Both the position numbers and the translations under genes were made by a program. Source: an uncultured Acidovorax sp. (GTDB lineage Bacteria > Pseudomonadota > Gammaproteobacteria > Burkholderiales > Burkholderiaceae_C). From it: a stretch of DNA of 64,000 nt. Shown in pieces: positions 54,972 to 63,992 of the stretch. Position 1 is the first letter of the stretch, and every line of letters begins with the position of its first letter. The notes below the pieces were generated by a model that saw only the letters and a list, made by a program, of their open reading frames with translations, was not told where the DNA came from and did no database searches. The DNA lies in assembly GCA_913774625.1 (NCBI GenBank), contig CAJYHL010000010.1, forward strand, positions 161,604 through 225,603. Reading direction: 5' to 3'.

Positions 54972-55859
54972 ATGTTTGAACTGAGCCTGATGTGCCCCGA
55001 AGACCGGGTCGAAGCCCTGAGCGATGCCTTCGATGCGCTGGAGGCGCTCAGCGTTTCCGTGGAAGACGCCGACGCCCAGACCGACGCGGAGCAGGCCCTG
55101 TTCGGCGAACCCGGCATGCCGCCCCCGAAGGACGGCTGGCAGCGCAGCCGCATGGTGGCGCTCTTCGCCACCCAGGCCCTGGCCGAGGAGGCGCGCGACC
55201 TGCTGCAGGTGCAGGACTTCTTCGAGGGCTGCCGCGTGCTGGGCATCGCACCCGTGCAGGACCAGGACTGGGTGCGCCTCACGCAATCGCAATTCGCACC
55301 GGTGGAGATCACGCCGGACTTCTGGATCGTCCCCACCTGGCACGAGCTGCCCGCTGCCGCCACGCGCCACATCCGCCTGGATCCGGGCCTGGCCTTCGGC
55401 ACCGGCACGCATCCGACCACCCGCATGTGCTTGCGCTGGATCGCGCGCCACGGCGCGGCGGCGGACCTGGGCCGCGTGCTCGACTACGGCTGCGGTTCCG
55501 GCATCCTGGCCATCGGCGCGGCCAAGTTCGGCGCCGGCAGCGTCGATGCGGTGGACATCGACCAGGCCGCCGTCGATTCGACCCTGCAGAACGCCGAGGC
55601 CAACGGCGTGCAGCTGACCGCCGGCCTGCCCGACCGGGCCCAGGGCGCCTACCGGACGGTGCTGGCCAATATCCTGGCCACGCCGCTCAAGGTGCTGGCG
55701 CCGCTGCTGTGCAGCCATGTGGCCGAGGGCGGGCATCTGGTGCTGGCCGGCATCCTGGAGCGCCAGGCCGACGAGCTGAAGGCCGCCTACGCACCCTACC
55801 TCGCGCTGGAGGTGTCCGACTGCGAAGACGGCTGGATCCTGATGACGGCCCGGCGCTGA
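54972..55859 (+). CDS. prmA: Ribosomal protein L11 methyltransferase PrmA
   Basis: PrmA trimethylates ribosomal protein L11 using S-adenosylmethionine. The 295 residues include an N-terminal L11-recognition domain (about 1-60) and the catalytic core with RLDPGLAFGTGTHPTTRMCLRW, the SAM loop VLDYGCGSGILAIGAAKFGA, and the substrate loop VLANILATPLKVLAPLL (NPF/NIL-type). Motifs and length fit the family. GGGAGAG precedes the ATG by 5 nt, at the foot of a perfect hairpin. Confidence 0.95.
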   Translation: MFELSLMCPEDRVEALSDAFDALEALSVSVEDADAQTDAEQALFGEPGMPPPKDGWQRSRMVALFATQALAEEARDLLQVQDFFEGCRVLGIAPVQDQDWVRLTQSQFAPVEITPDFWIVPTWHELPAAATRHIRLDPGLAFGTGTHPTTRMCLRWIARHGAAADLGRVLDYGCGSGILAIGAAKFGAGSVDAVDIDQAAVDSTLQNAEANGVQLTAGLPDRAQGAYRTVLANILATPLKVLAPLLCSHVAEGGHLVLAGILERQADELKAAYAPYLALEVSDCEDGWILMTARR

Positions 55860-55902
55860 CGCGCTGCGTGCCGCCTTCGGCGGCGCACCGGCAGGGGCCC
55901 CC

Positions 55903-55908
55903 TACAAT
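55903..55908 (+). promoter_or_regulatory. -10 hexamer 9 nt before the zinc-ribbon gene
   Basis: TACAAT is followed by 9 nt and ATG at 55918, without a Shine-Dalgarno. Confidence 0.4.
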
Positions 55909-55917
55909 TCCCAGCCG

Positions 55918-57342
55918 ATGAGCCAGATCACCCGCTGCCCCTCCTGCCAGACGACCTTCAAGGTCGTGGCGGACCAGTTGCGCATTTCCGACGGGTGGGT
56001 GCGCTGCGGGCAGTGCAAGGAAGTCTTCCACGCCGCTTCCAACCTGCTGGAGATGCCGGCGCAGCGCCCGCAGCCCGAAGCCGGGGCCCGGCCCGGTCCT
56101 GCGGCCGGCCGGGCGCAGGGCGTGGCGCCGGCCCATGCGCCGCTCCCACCGCCTGAGCCACCCGTTCCGCCGCTGCCCGATGCCGGGCCTGTGGCCCTGG
56201 CCCCGAATGTCTGGAGCAGCCCGCGGCAGGCCGCCGCCGGCACGCTGTCTGCCGAGCTCCCGGCGCTCCTCGGCCAGGCAGCCGGCGAGCCGTACGAAGC
56301 CGAATCCGATGTCATTGCGCAGCCCGCCGTGCCCAGCCCTGCGAGCGATCCGGCTCCCGACTTCGGCGGCTATGAATTGCCCTTCGCGGAGCTGCGCGAT
56401 CCAGACTGGTCCGACGATCTGGACGGCGTGGGCGAAGGGGGCGAGGACGCCGGCCGCAGCCGCCGTGCCGAGGCCGAGGAGGCCGACGAAGACTCCGGCG
56501 TCGCCCCGGTCGTCGACGGTGGTGCCGAAGCCTCGTGGGCGGCCGACCCTATCGATGTTCTGGTGGGCCTGGAAGCCCATGCCGCCGCAGAGGCGTGGTC
56601 CGACCTGCCCGCAGATGCGTCATCCGCTGCCGCTGCCGTTCCCGGCGGGCTGCTGCGCAAGGCCGATGCCAGCGAGTCCGACGCCCAGGGCCGTGCAGAG
56701 CCCGCGCCGGAACCGGGCGGGCCCGATGCGCGGCGAGAGCCTGTGGCGGACCTTGCGGACCTGGCCGTCGCAAGACCTTTTCGGCATGTCGATGACGACG
56801 AGGACGAGCCCGGCGAGGAGGCGGCGCCGGAGCCCGGCTTCGTGCGGGCTGCCCGGCGCCAGGCCTTCTGGCGCCGGCCTGCGGTGCAGGCGGGACTGGC
56901 CCTGGGCGTGCTGTTTCTGCTGGCCTGCCTGGTGGTCCAGGTGGCCTGGCGCGAGCGCGACCTGATCGCCGCGCTGCATCCTTCCACGCGCCCGGCGCTG
57001 CAGGCCGTATGCCGCGCGCTGGGCTGCGAGGTGGCGCCGCTGCGGAGCATCGCCGACGTGGTCATCGACGGCTCGTCCTTCGCCAAGGCGCGCGGCGATG
57101 GCTTCCAGCTGCAGCTCACGCTCAAGAACCGTGGCGCGGCGCAGGTCGCCATGCCCGACGTGGAACTCACGCTCACCGATGCGCAGGACCAACCCGTGGT
57201 GCGCCGCGTGCTGCGCCCGGAGGAATTCGGCGCACCCGCTACGCTGGCGGCGCAGGGCGAGTGGAGCGGCGCTGTGTCCCTGAGCGTCAGCGCCGACGCG
57301 GGCCGCGTCACGGGCTACCGGGTGCTCGCCTTCTATCCCTGA
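55918..57342 (+). CDS. Zinc-ribbon and DUF3426 membrane protein
   Basis: The 474 residues begin with a zinc ribbon, ITRCPSCQTTFKVVADQLRISDGWVRCGQCKEVF (two CxxC pairs, MJ0042 type). A long Pro/Ala/Asp/Glu-rich disordered stretch follows (about 45-310). One membrane segment (about 324-342) leads to a DUF3426 periplasmic beta domain (about 350-474) with CRALGCEVAPLRSIADVVIDGSSF and YRVLAFYP. The function is unknown. The position after accBC-prmA is conserved in Betaproteobacteria. Confidence 0.9.
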   Translation: MSQITRCPSCQTTFKVVADQLRISDGWVRCGQCKEVFHAASNLLEMPAQRPQPEAGARPGPAAGRAQGVAPAHAPLPPPEPPVPPLPDAGPVALAPNVWSSPRQAAAGTLSAELPALLGQAAGEPYEAESDVIAQPAVPSPASDPAPDFGGYELPFAELRDPDWSDDLDGVGEGGEDAGRSRRAEAEEADEDSGVAPVVDGGAEASWAADPIDVLVGLEAHAAAEAWSDLPADASSAAAAVPGGLLRKADASESDAQGRAEPAPEPGGPDARREPVADLADLAVARPFRHVDDDEDEPGEEAAPEPGFVRAARRQAFWRRPAVQAGLALGVLFLLACLVVQVAWRERDLIAALHPSTRPALQAVCRALGCEVAPLRSIADVVIDGSSFAKARGDGFQLQLTLKNRGAAQVAMPDVELTLTDAQDQPVVRRVLRPEEFGAPATLAAQGEWSGAVSLSVSADAGRVTGYRVLAFYP

Positions 57343-57405
57343 CGCCGCTGCGCTCTCTTCCTTTTCTCTCTCTTCTTTTTTTCATCCGACTGGAATTCAT
57401 CCTCT

Positions 57406-58326
57406 ATGGCTGCCTTGATCTGCGGTTCCCTGGCCTTCGACACCATCATGACCTTCGAGGGGCGCTTCGCCGAGCAGATCCTGCCGGAGCAGCTGCACAT
57501 CCTGAACGTGTCCTTCCTCGTGCCCTCGCTGCGGCGCGACTTCGGCGGCTGCGCCGGCAACATCGCCTATGCGCTGCGGCTGCTGGGCGGCGAGGCCCGT
57601 CCCATGGCCATGCTGGGCACGGACGGCGCCGACTATCTGGAGCGCCTCAAGGGCCTGGGCATCGACACGCGGCATGTGGGCCGGACGGACGAGATCTACA
57701 CCGCGCAGGCGCTCATCATGACCGACCGCGACAACAACCAGATCACGGCCTTCCACCCGGGCGCCATGATGCAGGCACACCGCCACCGCGTGGAGTCCGA
57801 CCCTGCCGTGAAGCTCGCCATCATCGCTCCCGATGGCCGCGATGCCATGCTGCAGCATGCCGAGCAGCTGGTGCAGGCCGGCATTCCCTTCGTCTTCGAT
57901 CCGGGCCAGGGGCTGCCCATGTTCAATGGCGAAGAGCTGCGCCGTTTCGTGGAGCAGGCCAGCTGGGTGGCGGTGAACGACTACGAAGGCAAGATGCTGT
58001 GCGACCGCACGGGCTGGAGCCTGGCGGAGATATCGGGCAAGGTGCGCGGTCTGGTCGTCACGCTGGGCGAGCAGGGCTGCGAAGTCTGGGAGCAGGGCGC
58101 GCGCACCGCCGTGCCCGCCGTGCAGCCTGCGGCCGTGGTCGATCCCACGGGCTGCGGCGATGCCTGGCGCGGTGCGCTGCTGTTCGGCCTGGAGCGTGGC
58201 TGGCCGCTGGCCCGCTGCGCGGCCCTGGGCAACCGTCTGGGCGCCTTGAAGATCGCGCAGCGCGGTCCGCAGAACTACGTGCTGGACTTCGACCCGGCCC
58301 AGGTGGAGCAGCTCTCCGCGGCCTGA
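57406..58326 (+). CDS. PfkB-family carbohydrate kinase (adenosine-kinase-like)
   Basis: The 306 residues have the PfkB N-terminus LICGSLAFDTIMTFEG, the substrate block FGGCAGNIAYALRLLGG, and the C-terminal anion-hole motif DPTGCGDAWRGALLFGL with the catalytic Asp in GCGDAW. The family phosphorylates sugars or nucleosides; adenosine-kinase-like is suggested by the NIAYAL and CGDA blocks but is not certain. A pyrimidine-rich tract rather than a ribosome site precedes the ATG. Confidence 0.85.
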   Translation: MAALICGSLAFDTIMTFEGRFAEQILPEQLHILNVSFLVPSLRRDFGGCAGNIAYALRLLGGEARPMAMLGTDGADYLERLKGLGIDTRHVGRTDEIYTAQALIMTDRDNNQITAFHPGAMMQAHRHRVESDPAVKLAIIAPDGRDAMLQHAEQLVQAGIPFVFDPGQGLPMFNGEELRRFVEQASWVAVNDYEGKMLCDRTGWSLAEISGKVRGLVVTLGEQGCEVWEQGARTAVPAVQPAAVVDPTGCGDAWRGALLFGLERGWPLARCAALGNRLGALKIAQRGPQNYVLDFDPAQVEQLSAA

Positions 58327-58341
58327 TGCCGTCGCAGGCAT

Positions 58342-58368
58342 AAAAAAACCCGGTGCATGCACCGGGTT
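58342..58368 (-). terminator. Intrinsic terminator of the H1-like gene
   Basis: A perfect 22-bp palindrome AACCCGGTGCA/TGCACCGGGTT (58347-58368) is followed on the minus strand by a run of seven T (58348-58342). It ends the minus-strand gene. Confidence 0.88.
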
Positions 58369-58403
58369 GCTCGTCCAAGACGCGAACGTCTTGAGGGCGA
58401 TGC

Positions 58404-59132
58404 TCAGGGCTTGCCGCCGGTGGGGAACGGCCAGGCCGCCTGAGGGTTCAGCGTGGTCTGTGCGGTAGGTGCGGATGCTGCCGGAGCGGCTGCCTTGGCG
58501 GCCTTCTTGGCAGGAGCGGCCTTCTTCGCTGCGGGTGCAGCGGCCTTCTTCGCCGCAAGTGCGGCAGCCTTCTTGGCGGGCGCTGCGGCAGCCTTCTTGG
58601 CCGGTGCAGCCGCCTTCTTGGCGGGAGCGGGTGCGGCGGCCTTCGTCGAAGCGGCGGCCTTCTTGGTGGTGGCTGCGGCCTTGGGAGCTGCGGCGGCCTT
58701 CTTGGTCGTTGCAGCAGCCTTCGGAGCGGCAGCGGCAGCCTTCTTGGTGGTGGCTGCGGCCTTGGGGGCTGCAGCGGCCTTCTTGGTCGTCGCAGCAGCC
58801 TTCGGAGCGGCAGCGGCCTTCTTGGTGGTGGCTGCGGCCTTGGGGGCGGCGGCAGCCTTCTTGGTCGTCGCAGCAGCCTTCGGGGCGGCGGCGGCCTTCT
58901 TGGTGGTGGCTGCGGCCTTGGGAGCGGCGGCGGCCTTCTTGGTCGTTGCAGCAGCCTTGGGAGCGGCGGCGGCCTTCTTGGTGGTGGTCGCAGCAGCCTT
59001 GGGGGCGGCGGCCTTCTTGGTGGCCGTTGCCGGGGCGGCAGCGGTCTTCTTCTCGGCCGTCACCTTCTTGGTGGTGGATGCCTTGGTGGTCGCAGCAGCC
59101 TTCTGGGTGGCCGGTTTTTTCGCAGTTGCCAT
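58404..59132 (-). CDS. Histone H1-like Ala/Lys-rich protein
   Basis: The 242 residues are almost entirely Ala, Lys, Thr and Pro. From about 40 to 160 they form repeats of the type KAAATTKKAAAAP (13 residues). Such Lys/Ala tails bind DNA non-specifically in many Betaproteobacteria (AlgP-like and H1-like proteins). The C-terminus QAAWPFPTGGKP is the only complex segment. Two consecutive ATG codons (59135 and 59132) follow AAGGAG; the second has better spacing and is reported. The repeats are tandem at DNA level (58659-59012). Confidence 0.9.
   Translation of the reverse strand: MATAKKPATQKAAATTKASTTKKVTAEKKTAAAPATATKKAAAPKAAATTTKKAAAAPKAAATTKKAAAAPKAAATTKKAAAAPKAAATTKKAAAAPKAAATTKKAAAAPKAAATTKKAAAAPKAAATTKKAAAAAPKAAATTKKAAAAPKAAATTKKAAASTKAAAPAPAKKAAAPAKKAAAAPAKKAAALAAKKAAAPAAKKAAPAKKAAKAAAPAASAPTAQTTLNPQAAWPFPTGGKP
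58659..59012 (-). repeat. 39-bp tandem repeats alternating in a 78-bp pattern
   Basis: Nine units begin CTTCTTGGT (plus strand) at 39-bp intervals, the second with one extra Ala codon (42 bp). Units alternate between GGTGGCTGCGGCC and CGT(T/C)GCAGCAGCC for the same amino acids, giving a 78-bp dimeric period. It is a likely length-variable locus. Confidence 0.9.
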
Positions 59133-59320
59133 CATTTTCTCCTTGGGTCAATTGACGAAGAGCGCCTCATGCCTGCATTGGGCATTCGGTGATCCATGCG
59201 GAAGGGCCCTCTGCCCATCTGCATGAATGCGGGAGCGCCCTGGGCGGCGCGTTCCGGCGGGGAGCGCGGGCCTGGGGCGTGGAAGAAGTGGCATGGCCTG
59301 GAATACCGGTGGCAGGGGTG

Positions 59321-60460
59321 TCAGTCCCAGGACAGCGCGCCCCCGGACTGGTACTCGATGACGCGCGTCTCGAAGAAGTTGCGTTCCTTCTTCAGGTCGA
59401 TCATCTCGCTCATCCAGGGGAAAGGGTTCTCTTCGTTCGGGAACAGCGCTTCCAGGCCGATCTGGGTGGCCCGGCGGTTGGCGATGTAGCGCAGATAGCC
59501 CTTGAACATCGAGGCGTTCATGCCGAGCACGCCACGGGGCATGGTGTCTTCGGCGTACTGGTATTCCAGTTCGACGGCCTTCATGAACAGGCCCTTGATC
59601 TCTTCCTTGAATTCCGCCGTCCAGAGGTGCGGGTTCTCCAGCTTCAGCTGGTTGATCAGGTCGATGCCGAAGTTGCAGTGCATCGATTCGTCGCGCAGGA
59701 TGTACTGGTACTGCTCCGCGGCGCCGGTCATCTTGTTCTGGCGGCCGAGCGCCAGGATCTGCGTGAAGCCGACGTAGAAGAACAGGCCTTCCATCAGGCA
59801 GGCGAAGACGATCAGCGACTTCAGCAGGGTCTGGTCGGTCTCGGGCGTTCCGGTCTTGAATTCGGGGTCCATGATCGCCTCGATGAAGGGGATCAGGAAC
59901 TCGTCCTTCTGGCGGATGGATTCGACTTCGTTGTAGGCGTTGAAGATCTCGCTCTCGTCCAGGCCCAGCGATTCGACGATGTACTGGTAGGCGTGCGTGT
60001 GGATCGCTTCCTCGAAGGCCTGGCGCAGCAGGAACTGGCGGCACTCGGGGGCCGTGATGTGGCGGTAGGTGCCCAGCACGATGTTGTTGGCGGCCAGCGA
60101 ATCGGCCGTCACGAAGAAGCCCAGGTTGCGCTTGACGATGCGGCGCTCGTCTTCGGTCAGGCCGTTGGGATCCTTCCAGAGCGCGATGTCGCGGGTCATG
60201 TTGACCTCTTGCGGCATCCAGTGGTTGGCGCAGGTGGCCAGGTACTTTTCCCAGGCCCACTTGTACTTGAACGGCACCAGCTGGTTGACGTCGGTCTGGC
60301 CGTTGATGATGCGCTTGTCGGAGGCCTTGACGCGGCGGTGCTGGGCAGCGCCGGGGGCGTCCGAGGACGTGGCGGAAAGCGCTGCCGGACGGTTGCCTTC
60401 CAGGCCGCCGTCCGTTGGTTTTTGCGATGAGGGCTTGACTTCTTCGTCCCAGGTCAGCAT
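59321..60460 (-). CDS. nrdB: Ribonucleotide reductase class I small subunit NrdB
   Basis: NrdB carries the metal-radical cofactor that starts ribonucleotide reduction in NrdA. The 379 residues resemble the Chlamydia-type R2 ([66 protein letters not shown]). The first metal ligand is Asp120 in [11 protein letters not shown], with Glu151 and His154 in FEEAIH. The radical site holds Tyr158 (HTHAY) where the Chlamydia enzyme has Phe. The N-terminal 45 residues are a variable Ser/Ala-rich tail. It is the second gene of nrdAB, 137 bp after nrdA. Confidence 0.95.
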   Translation of the reverse strand: MLTWDEEVKPSSQKPTDGGLEGNRPAALSATSSDAPGAAQHRRVKASDKRIINGQTDVNQLVPFKYKWAWEKYLATCANHWMPQEVNMTRDIALWKDPNGLTEDERRIVKRNLGFFVTADSLAANNIVLGTYRHITAPECRQFLLRQAFEEAIHTHAYQYIVESLGLDESEIFNAYNEVESIRQKDEFLIPFIEAIMDPEFKTGTPETDQTLLKSLIVFACLMEGLFFYVGFTQILALGRQNKMTGAAEQYQYILRDESMHCNFGIDLINQLKLENPHLWTAEFKEEIKGLFMKAVELEYQYAEDTMPRGVLGMNASMFKGYLRYIANRRATQIGLEALFPNEENPFPWMSEMIDLKKERNFFETRVIEYQSGGALSWD

Positions 60461-60487
60461 AGATTTTCCAGTGCTCTGATTATGGAA

Positions 60488-60514
60488 GCAGCGCTGCAAA
60501 ATGAAAAGCGCTGC
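60488..60514. repeat. 8-bp inverted repeat before nrdB
   Basis: GCAGCGCT (60488-60495) and AGCGCTGC (60507-60514) flank an 11-nt A-rich loop, 27 nt upstream of the nrdB start. It could affect nrdB ribosome access. Confidence 0.45.
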
Positions 60515-60548
60515 ACGGGGTGCTGCCGTGATTTGTTGCTCTACGACA

Positions 60549-60590
60549 CATGCGTTGCGGCGCCTTTTTTCCAGGCCGCCGCAACGCATG
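60549..60590 (-). repeat. 14-bp perfect hairpin after nrdA stop
   Basis: CATGCGTTGCGGCG (60549-60562) pairs perfectly with CGCCGCAACGCATG (60577-60590) with a 14-nt loop. On the minus strand it begins 7 nt after the nrdA stop and has no T tract. It may stabilise the nrdA mRNA or cause partial termination before nrdB. Confidence 0.7.
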
Positions 60591-60597
60591 GCGTGCG

Positions 60598-63549
60598 TCA
60601 CTGGCAGGCTTCGCAGGTGGGGTCGTCGATGGCGCAGAACTTGACGTCGGTGGCCGGCAGCGCGGCGGCCTGGGCCTGCGCTGCAGCGGCTGCGGCTTCC
60701 AGTGCGCTCGGTGCCGCGGCGGGCTGCGCGGAGGCCTGCGCCGCGCCGTCGCTGCCGGAGGAGGACACGGAGTTCAGCTGGCGCGTGTTCACCGTGCTCA
60801 TCTCCACGTGCGTGGCGCTCTGCGTGCGCAGGTAGTAGGTGGTCTTCAGGCCGCGCACCCAGGCGAGCTTGTAGGTCTCGTCGAGCTTCTTGCCCGATGC
60901 GCCGGCCATGTAGATGTTCAGGCTCTGCGCCTGGTCGATCCACTTCTGGCGGCGCGATGCGGCTTCGACCAGCCACGAGGGCGCGACCTCGAAGGCGGTG
61001 GAATAGAGCGCCTTCACTTCCTGCGGCACGCGGTCGATGGAATGCAGCGAGCCCTTGAAGTGCTTGAGGTCCATGACCATCACGTCGTCCCACAGGCCCA
61101 GGCGCTTGAGGTCGCGCACCAGGTAGCCGTTGATGACGGTGAACTCGCCCGACAGGTTGGACTTGACGGACAGGTTGCCGAACGAGGGCTCGATGGAGGC
61201 ATCGACGCCGACGATGTTGGAGATGGTCGCGGTGGGCGCGATGGCCACGCAGTTGGAGTTGCGCATGCCGTCCTGCGCGATCTTCTTGCGCAGGGCGTCC
61301 CAGTCGAGCGTGGACGAGCGGTCCACTTCCACATAGCCGCCACGCGCTTCTTCCAGCAGCTTCAGACTGTCGATCGGCAGGATGCCGCGGTCCCACAGCG
61401 AGCCGGTGTAGCTTTCGTAGCGGCCGCGTTCCTTGGCCAGTTCGGTGGAGGCCCAGTAGGCGTAGTAGCAGATGGCTTCCATCGAGCGGTCGGCGAACTC
61501 GACCGCGGCTTCGGAGGCGTAGGGCACGCGCAGTTCGTACAGGCTGTCCTGGAATGCCATCAGGCCCAGGCCCACCGGGCGGTGGCGCACGTTGGACGCG
61601 CGGGCCTTCTCGACCGCGTAGTAGTTGATGTCGATCACGTTGTCGAGCATGCGCATGGCCGTGGAGATGGTCTTGCGCAGCTTGGCGTGGTCGAGCTCCT
61701 TGCCGTTGGCGCCGTCCTTCAGGTGGCGCAGCAGGTTGACCGAGCCCAGGTTGCAGACGGCGGTCTCGGTGTCGCTGGTGTTGAGCGTGATCTCGGTGCA
61801 GAGGTTGGACGAGTGCACCACGCCGGCGTGCTGCTGGGGCGAGCGCACGTTGCAGGCGTCCTTGAACGTGATCCAGGGATGGCCGGTCTCGAACAGCATG
61901 GTGAGGATCTTGCGCCACAGGTCGGTCGCCTGGATGGTGCGCGAGGGCTTGATCTCGCCGCGCGCGGCCTTCTCTTCATAGGCGACGTAGGCCTTCTCGA
62001 AGGCGGTGCCGAACAGGTCGTGCAGGTCGGGCACGGAAGAGGGCGAGAACAGCGTCCAGGTGCCCTTTTCCATCACGCGGCGCATGAACAGGTCGGGGAT
62101 CCAGTTGGCCGTGTTCATGTCGTGCGTGCGGCGGCGGTCGTCGCCGGTGTTCTTGCGCAGTTCCAGGAACTCCTCGATGTCGAGGTGCCAGGTTTCCAGG
62201 TAGGTGCAGACGGCGCCCTTGCGCTTGCCGCCCTGGTTCACGGCCACGGCCGTGTCGTTGACCACCTTCAGGAACGGCACCACGCCCTGCGATTCGCCGT
62301 TCGTGCCCTTGATGTGGGAGCCGAGCGCGCGCACGCGCGTCCAGTCGTTGCCCAGGCCGCCCGCGAACTTGGACAGCAGGGCGTTTTCCTTGATGGATTC
62401 GTAGATGCCGTCGAGGTCGTCGGGCACCGTGGTCAGGTAGCAGGACGAGAGCTGCGAGCGCAGCGTGCCGCTGTTGAACAGCGTGGGCGTGGACGACATG
62501 AAGTCGAAAGAGGACAGCACTTCGTAGAACTCGATGGCGCGCGCTTCGCGGTCGGTTTCGTTCAGCGCCAGGCCCATGGCCACGCGCATGAAGAAGGCCT
62601 GGGGCAGCTCGATGCGGGTCTTGCGCACGTGCAGGAAGTAGCGGTCGTACAGGGTCTGCAGGCCAAGGTAGTCGAACTGCTGGTCGCGCTGCACGTTCAG
62701 CGCCTTGCCCAGGCGGGCCAGATCGAATTCGAGCAGGCGGGGGTCCAGCAGTTCGTTGTCCACGCCCTTCTGGATGAATTCGGGGAAGTAGGCGGCATAG
62801 GCGGCGCCCATGTCGGCCGGTGCCACGTCGCGGCCCAGCACTTCGCGCACGATGGTGTGCAGCAGCAGGCGGGCGGTGGCGTAGGTGTAGTCGGGGTCTT
62901 TCTCGATCAGCGTGCGGGCTGCGAGGATGGAGGCCTTGTACACCTCGTCCATGGGCACGCCGTCGTACAGGTTGCGCATGGTTTCCGACACGATGGGGCC
63001 GGCGTGGATGTCGGCGCCCAGGCCGGAGCAGGCGGATTCGATGAGCTGGTGCAGGCGCAGGATGTCCAGGTCCACGCGCTGGCCGTTGTCGATCACGCGC
63101 ATGGCCGGCATGGCGGGCGCCAGCTTTTCCTGGTGCTGCACGCGCTCCTGCGCGCGGCGTTCGCGGTAGAGCACGTAGGCCCGGGCGACTTCATGGTGGC
63201 CGCCGCGCATCAGGCCGAGCTCGACCTGGTCCTGCACGTCTTCGATGTGGAAGGTGCCGCCCTGGGGACGCGAGCGGATCAGGCCGCGCACCACCGCCTG
63301 CGTCAACGCATCCACCGTTTCGCGCACGCTGGCCGAAGCCGCGCCCTGCGTGCCGTGCACGGCCAGGAAGGCTTTCATCAGGGCCACGGCGATCTTCTGC
63401 GGCTCGAACGGAACGACGGCGCCGTTGCGGCGGATGGTCTGGTAATGGGACAGCGTGTTCAGGCTCGGCATGCCGCTGGAAGCGTCGGCTTCGGACGGGG
63501 CTTGCGTCCGGTTGACGTCAAGGGATGGGGTATTGAGCGCAGCTTGCAT
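60598..63549 (-). CDS. nrdA: Ribonucleotide reductase class I large subunit NrdA
   Basis: NrdA reduces ribonucleoside diphosphates. The 983 residues begin with an ATP cone (about 37-135, [24 protein letters not shown]) and a second, diverged cone-like region (about 150-240). The catalytic barrel has [20 protein letters not shown] (substrate Cys), [10 protein letters not shown] (radical Cys and Glu), [11 protein letters not shown] (second redox Cys), and [10 protein letters not shown] (radical-transfer Tyr pair). The C-terminal tail, Ala/Gln-rich, ends CEACQ with the CxxC-type redox pair. GAGAGGA precedes the ATG. It is controlled by a predicted NrdR promoter. Confidence 0.96.
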   Translation of the reverse strand: MQAALNTPSLDVNRTQAPSEADASSGMPSLNTLSHYQTIRRNGAVVPFEPQKIAVALMKAFLAVHGTQGAASASVRETVDALTQAVVRGLIRSRPQGGTFHIEDVQDQVELGLMRGGHHEVARAYVLYRERRAQERVQHQEKLAPAMPAMRVIDNGQRVDLDILRLHQLIESACSGLGADIHAGPIVSETMRNLYDGVPMDEVYKASILAARTLIEKDPDYTYATARLLLHTIVREVLGRDVAPADMGAAYAAYFPEFIQKGVDNELLDPRLLEFDLARLGKALNVQRDQQFDYLGLQTLYDRYFLHVRKTRIELPQAFFMRVAMGLALNETDREARAIEFYEVLSSFDFMSSTPTLFNSGTLRSQLSSCYLTTVPDDLDGIYESIKENALLSKFAGGLGNDWTRVRALGSHIKGTNGESQGVVPFLKVVNDTAVAVNQGGKRKGAVCTYLETWHLDIEEFLELRKNTGDDRRRTHDMNTANWIPDLFMRRVMEKGTWTLFSPSSVPDLHDLFGTAFEKAYVAYEEKAARGEIKPSRTIQATDLWRKILTMLFETGHPWITFKDACNVRSPQQHAGVVHSSNLCTEITLNTSDTETAVCNLGSVNLLRHLKDGANGKELDHAKLRKTISTAMRMLDNVIDINYYAVEKARASNVRHRPVGLGLMAFQDSLYELRVPYASEAAVEFADRSMEAICYYAYWASTELAKERGRYESYTGSLWDRGILPIDSLKLLEEARGGYVEVDRSSTLDWDALRKKIAQDGMRNSNCVAIAPTATISNIVGVDASIEPSFGNLSVKSNLSGEFTVINGYLVRDLKRLGLWDDVMVMDLKHFKGSLHSIDRVPQEVKALYSTAFEVAPSWLVEAASRRQKWIDQAQSLNIYMAGASGKKLDETYKLAWVRGLKTTYYLRTQSATHVEMSTVNTRQLNSVSSSGSDGAAQASAQPAAAPSALEAAAAAAQAQAAALPATDVKFCAIDDPTCEACQ

Positions 63550-63641
63550 CGGGTCCTCTCAGGAGCTGTACGGGGAAGGGGCGATGCGGGCGCGGATTGC
63601 CGCATCGCACAAGGAAAAGGCAGGGCAGCGAGTGCCGTGCC

Positions 63642-63689
63642 ACACTATATCTGGGGTCTATGGAGGGCGCAAGACACTACCTATGGTGT
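63642..63689 (-). promoter_or_regulatory. NrdR boxes and promoter of nrdAB
   Basis: Two sites, ACACTATATCTGGGGT (63642-63657) and ACACTACCTATGGTGT (63674-63689), each match 13 of 16 positions of the NrdR box, with starts 32 bp apart (three helical turns). On the minus strand TTGCGC (63672-63667), a 17-bp spacer and TATAGT (63649-63644) form a promoter overlapping the boxes. NrdR represses ribonucleotide reductase genes when dATP is high. Confidence 0.8.
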
Positions 63690-63894
63690 GTTGTGTCTGC
63701 GATATGCCGTCCGGCGGAATCGGCGGACATGCCCTTGCCGAAGCCGGAAAAACGGGCCGCGACCTCCGCGGGGGCGCTATTCTCGCAGCACTTCGGGGCC
63801 TGCCGGGCGAATAAGGTTTTTTTGTGGGGTGCGGCGTGCGCTGCCCCGCCTGCAGCGCTCTCAGAACGCGTTCACGATCTCGCAGGGGATCGCG

Positions 63895-63992
63895 TTGGAG
63901 CGCAATCGGGATGAGTGGATGCTTCGGATGCGCCGCATGGGCTGGTGCCCATGCAAGCAGCCGGGGCGTCCAATCGCCCGATTTCGCTCCAA
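63895..63992 (+). repeat. Long imperfect hairpin at right edge
   Basis: The outer arm TTGGAGCG(C)AATCGGG (63895-63910) pairs with 63977-63992 with one mismatch. The middle arms (63912-63931 with 63957-63976) pair with four G-U pairs. The inner arm GCATGGGC (63935-63942) pairs with GCCCATGC (63947-63954) around TGGT. All stems are concentric, giving about 41 base pairs. It could be a structured RNA, a REP-type element or a small inverted-repeat element. Confidence 0.6.

Noticed and set aside
58659..59012. Regular repeats that might be taken for a CRISPR array
   Set aside because: The units are contiguous 39-bp coding repeats without unique spacers.
58453..59226. Plus-strand frame of Ala/Phe/Leu repeats opposite the H1-like gene
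   Set aside because: The repeats are the complement of the Lys/Ala repeats. The minus-strand gene has a ribosome site and terminator, the plus strand does not.
63455..63914. Short plus-strand ORFs upstream of nrdA
   Set aside because: They overlap the nrdA promoter and NrdR boxes, lack ribosome sites and show no family features.
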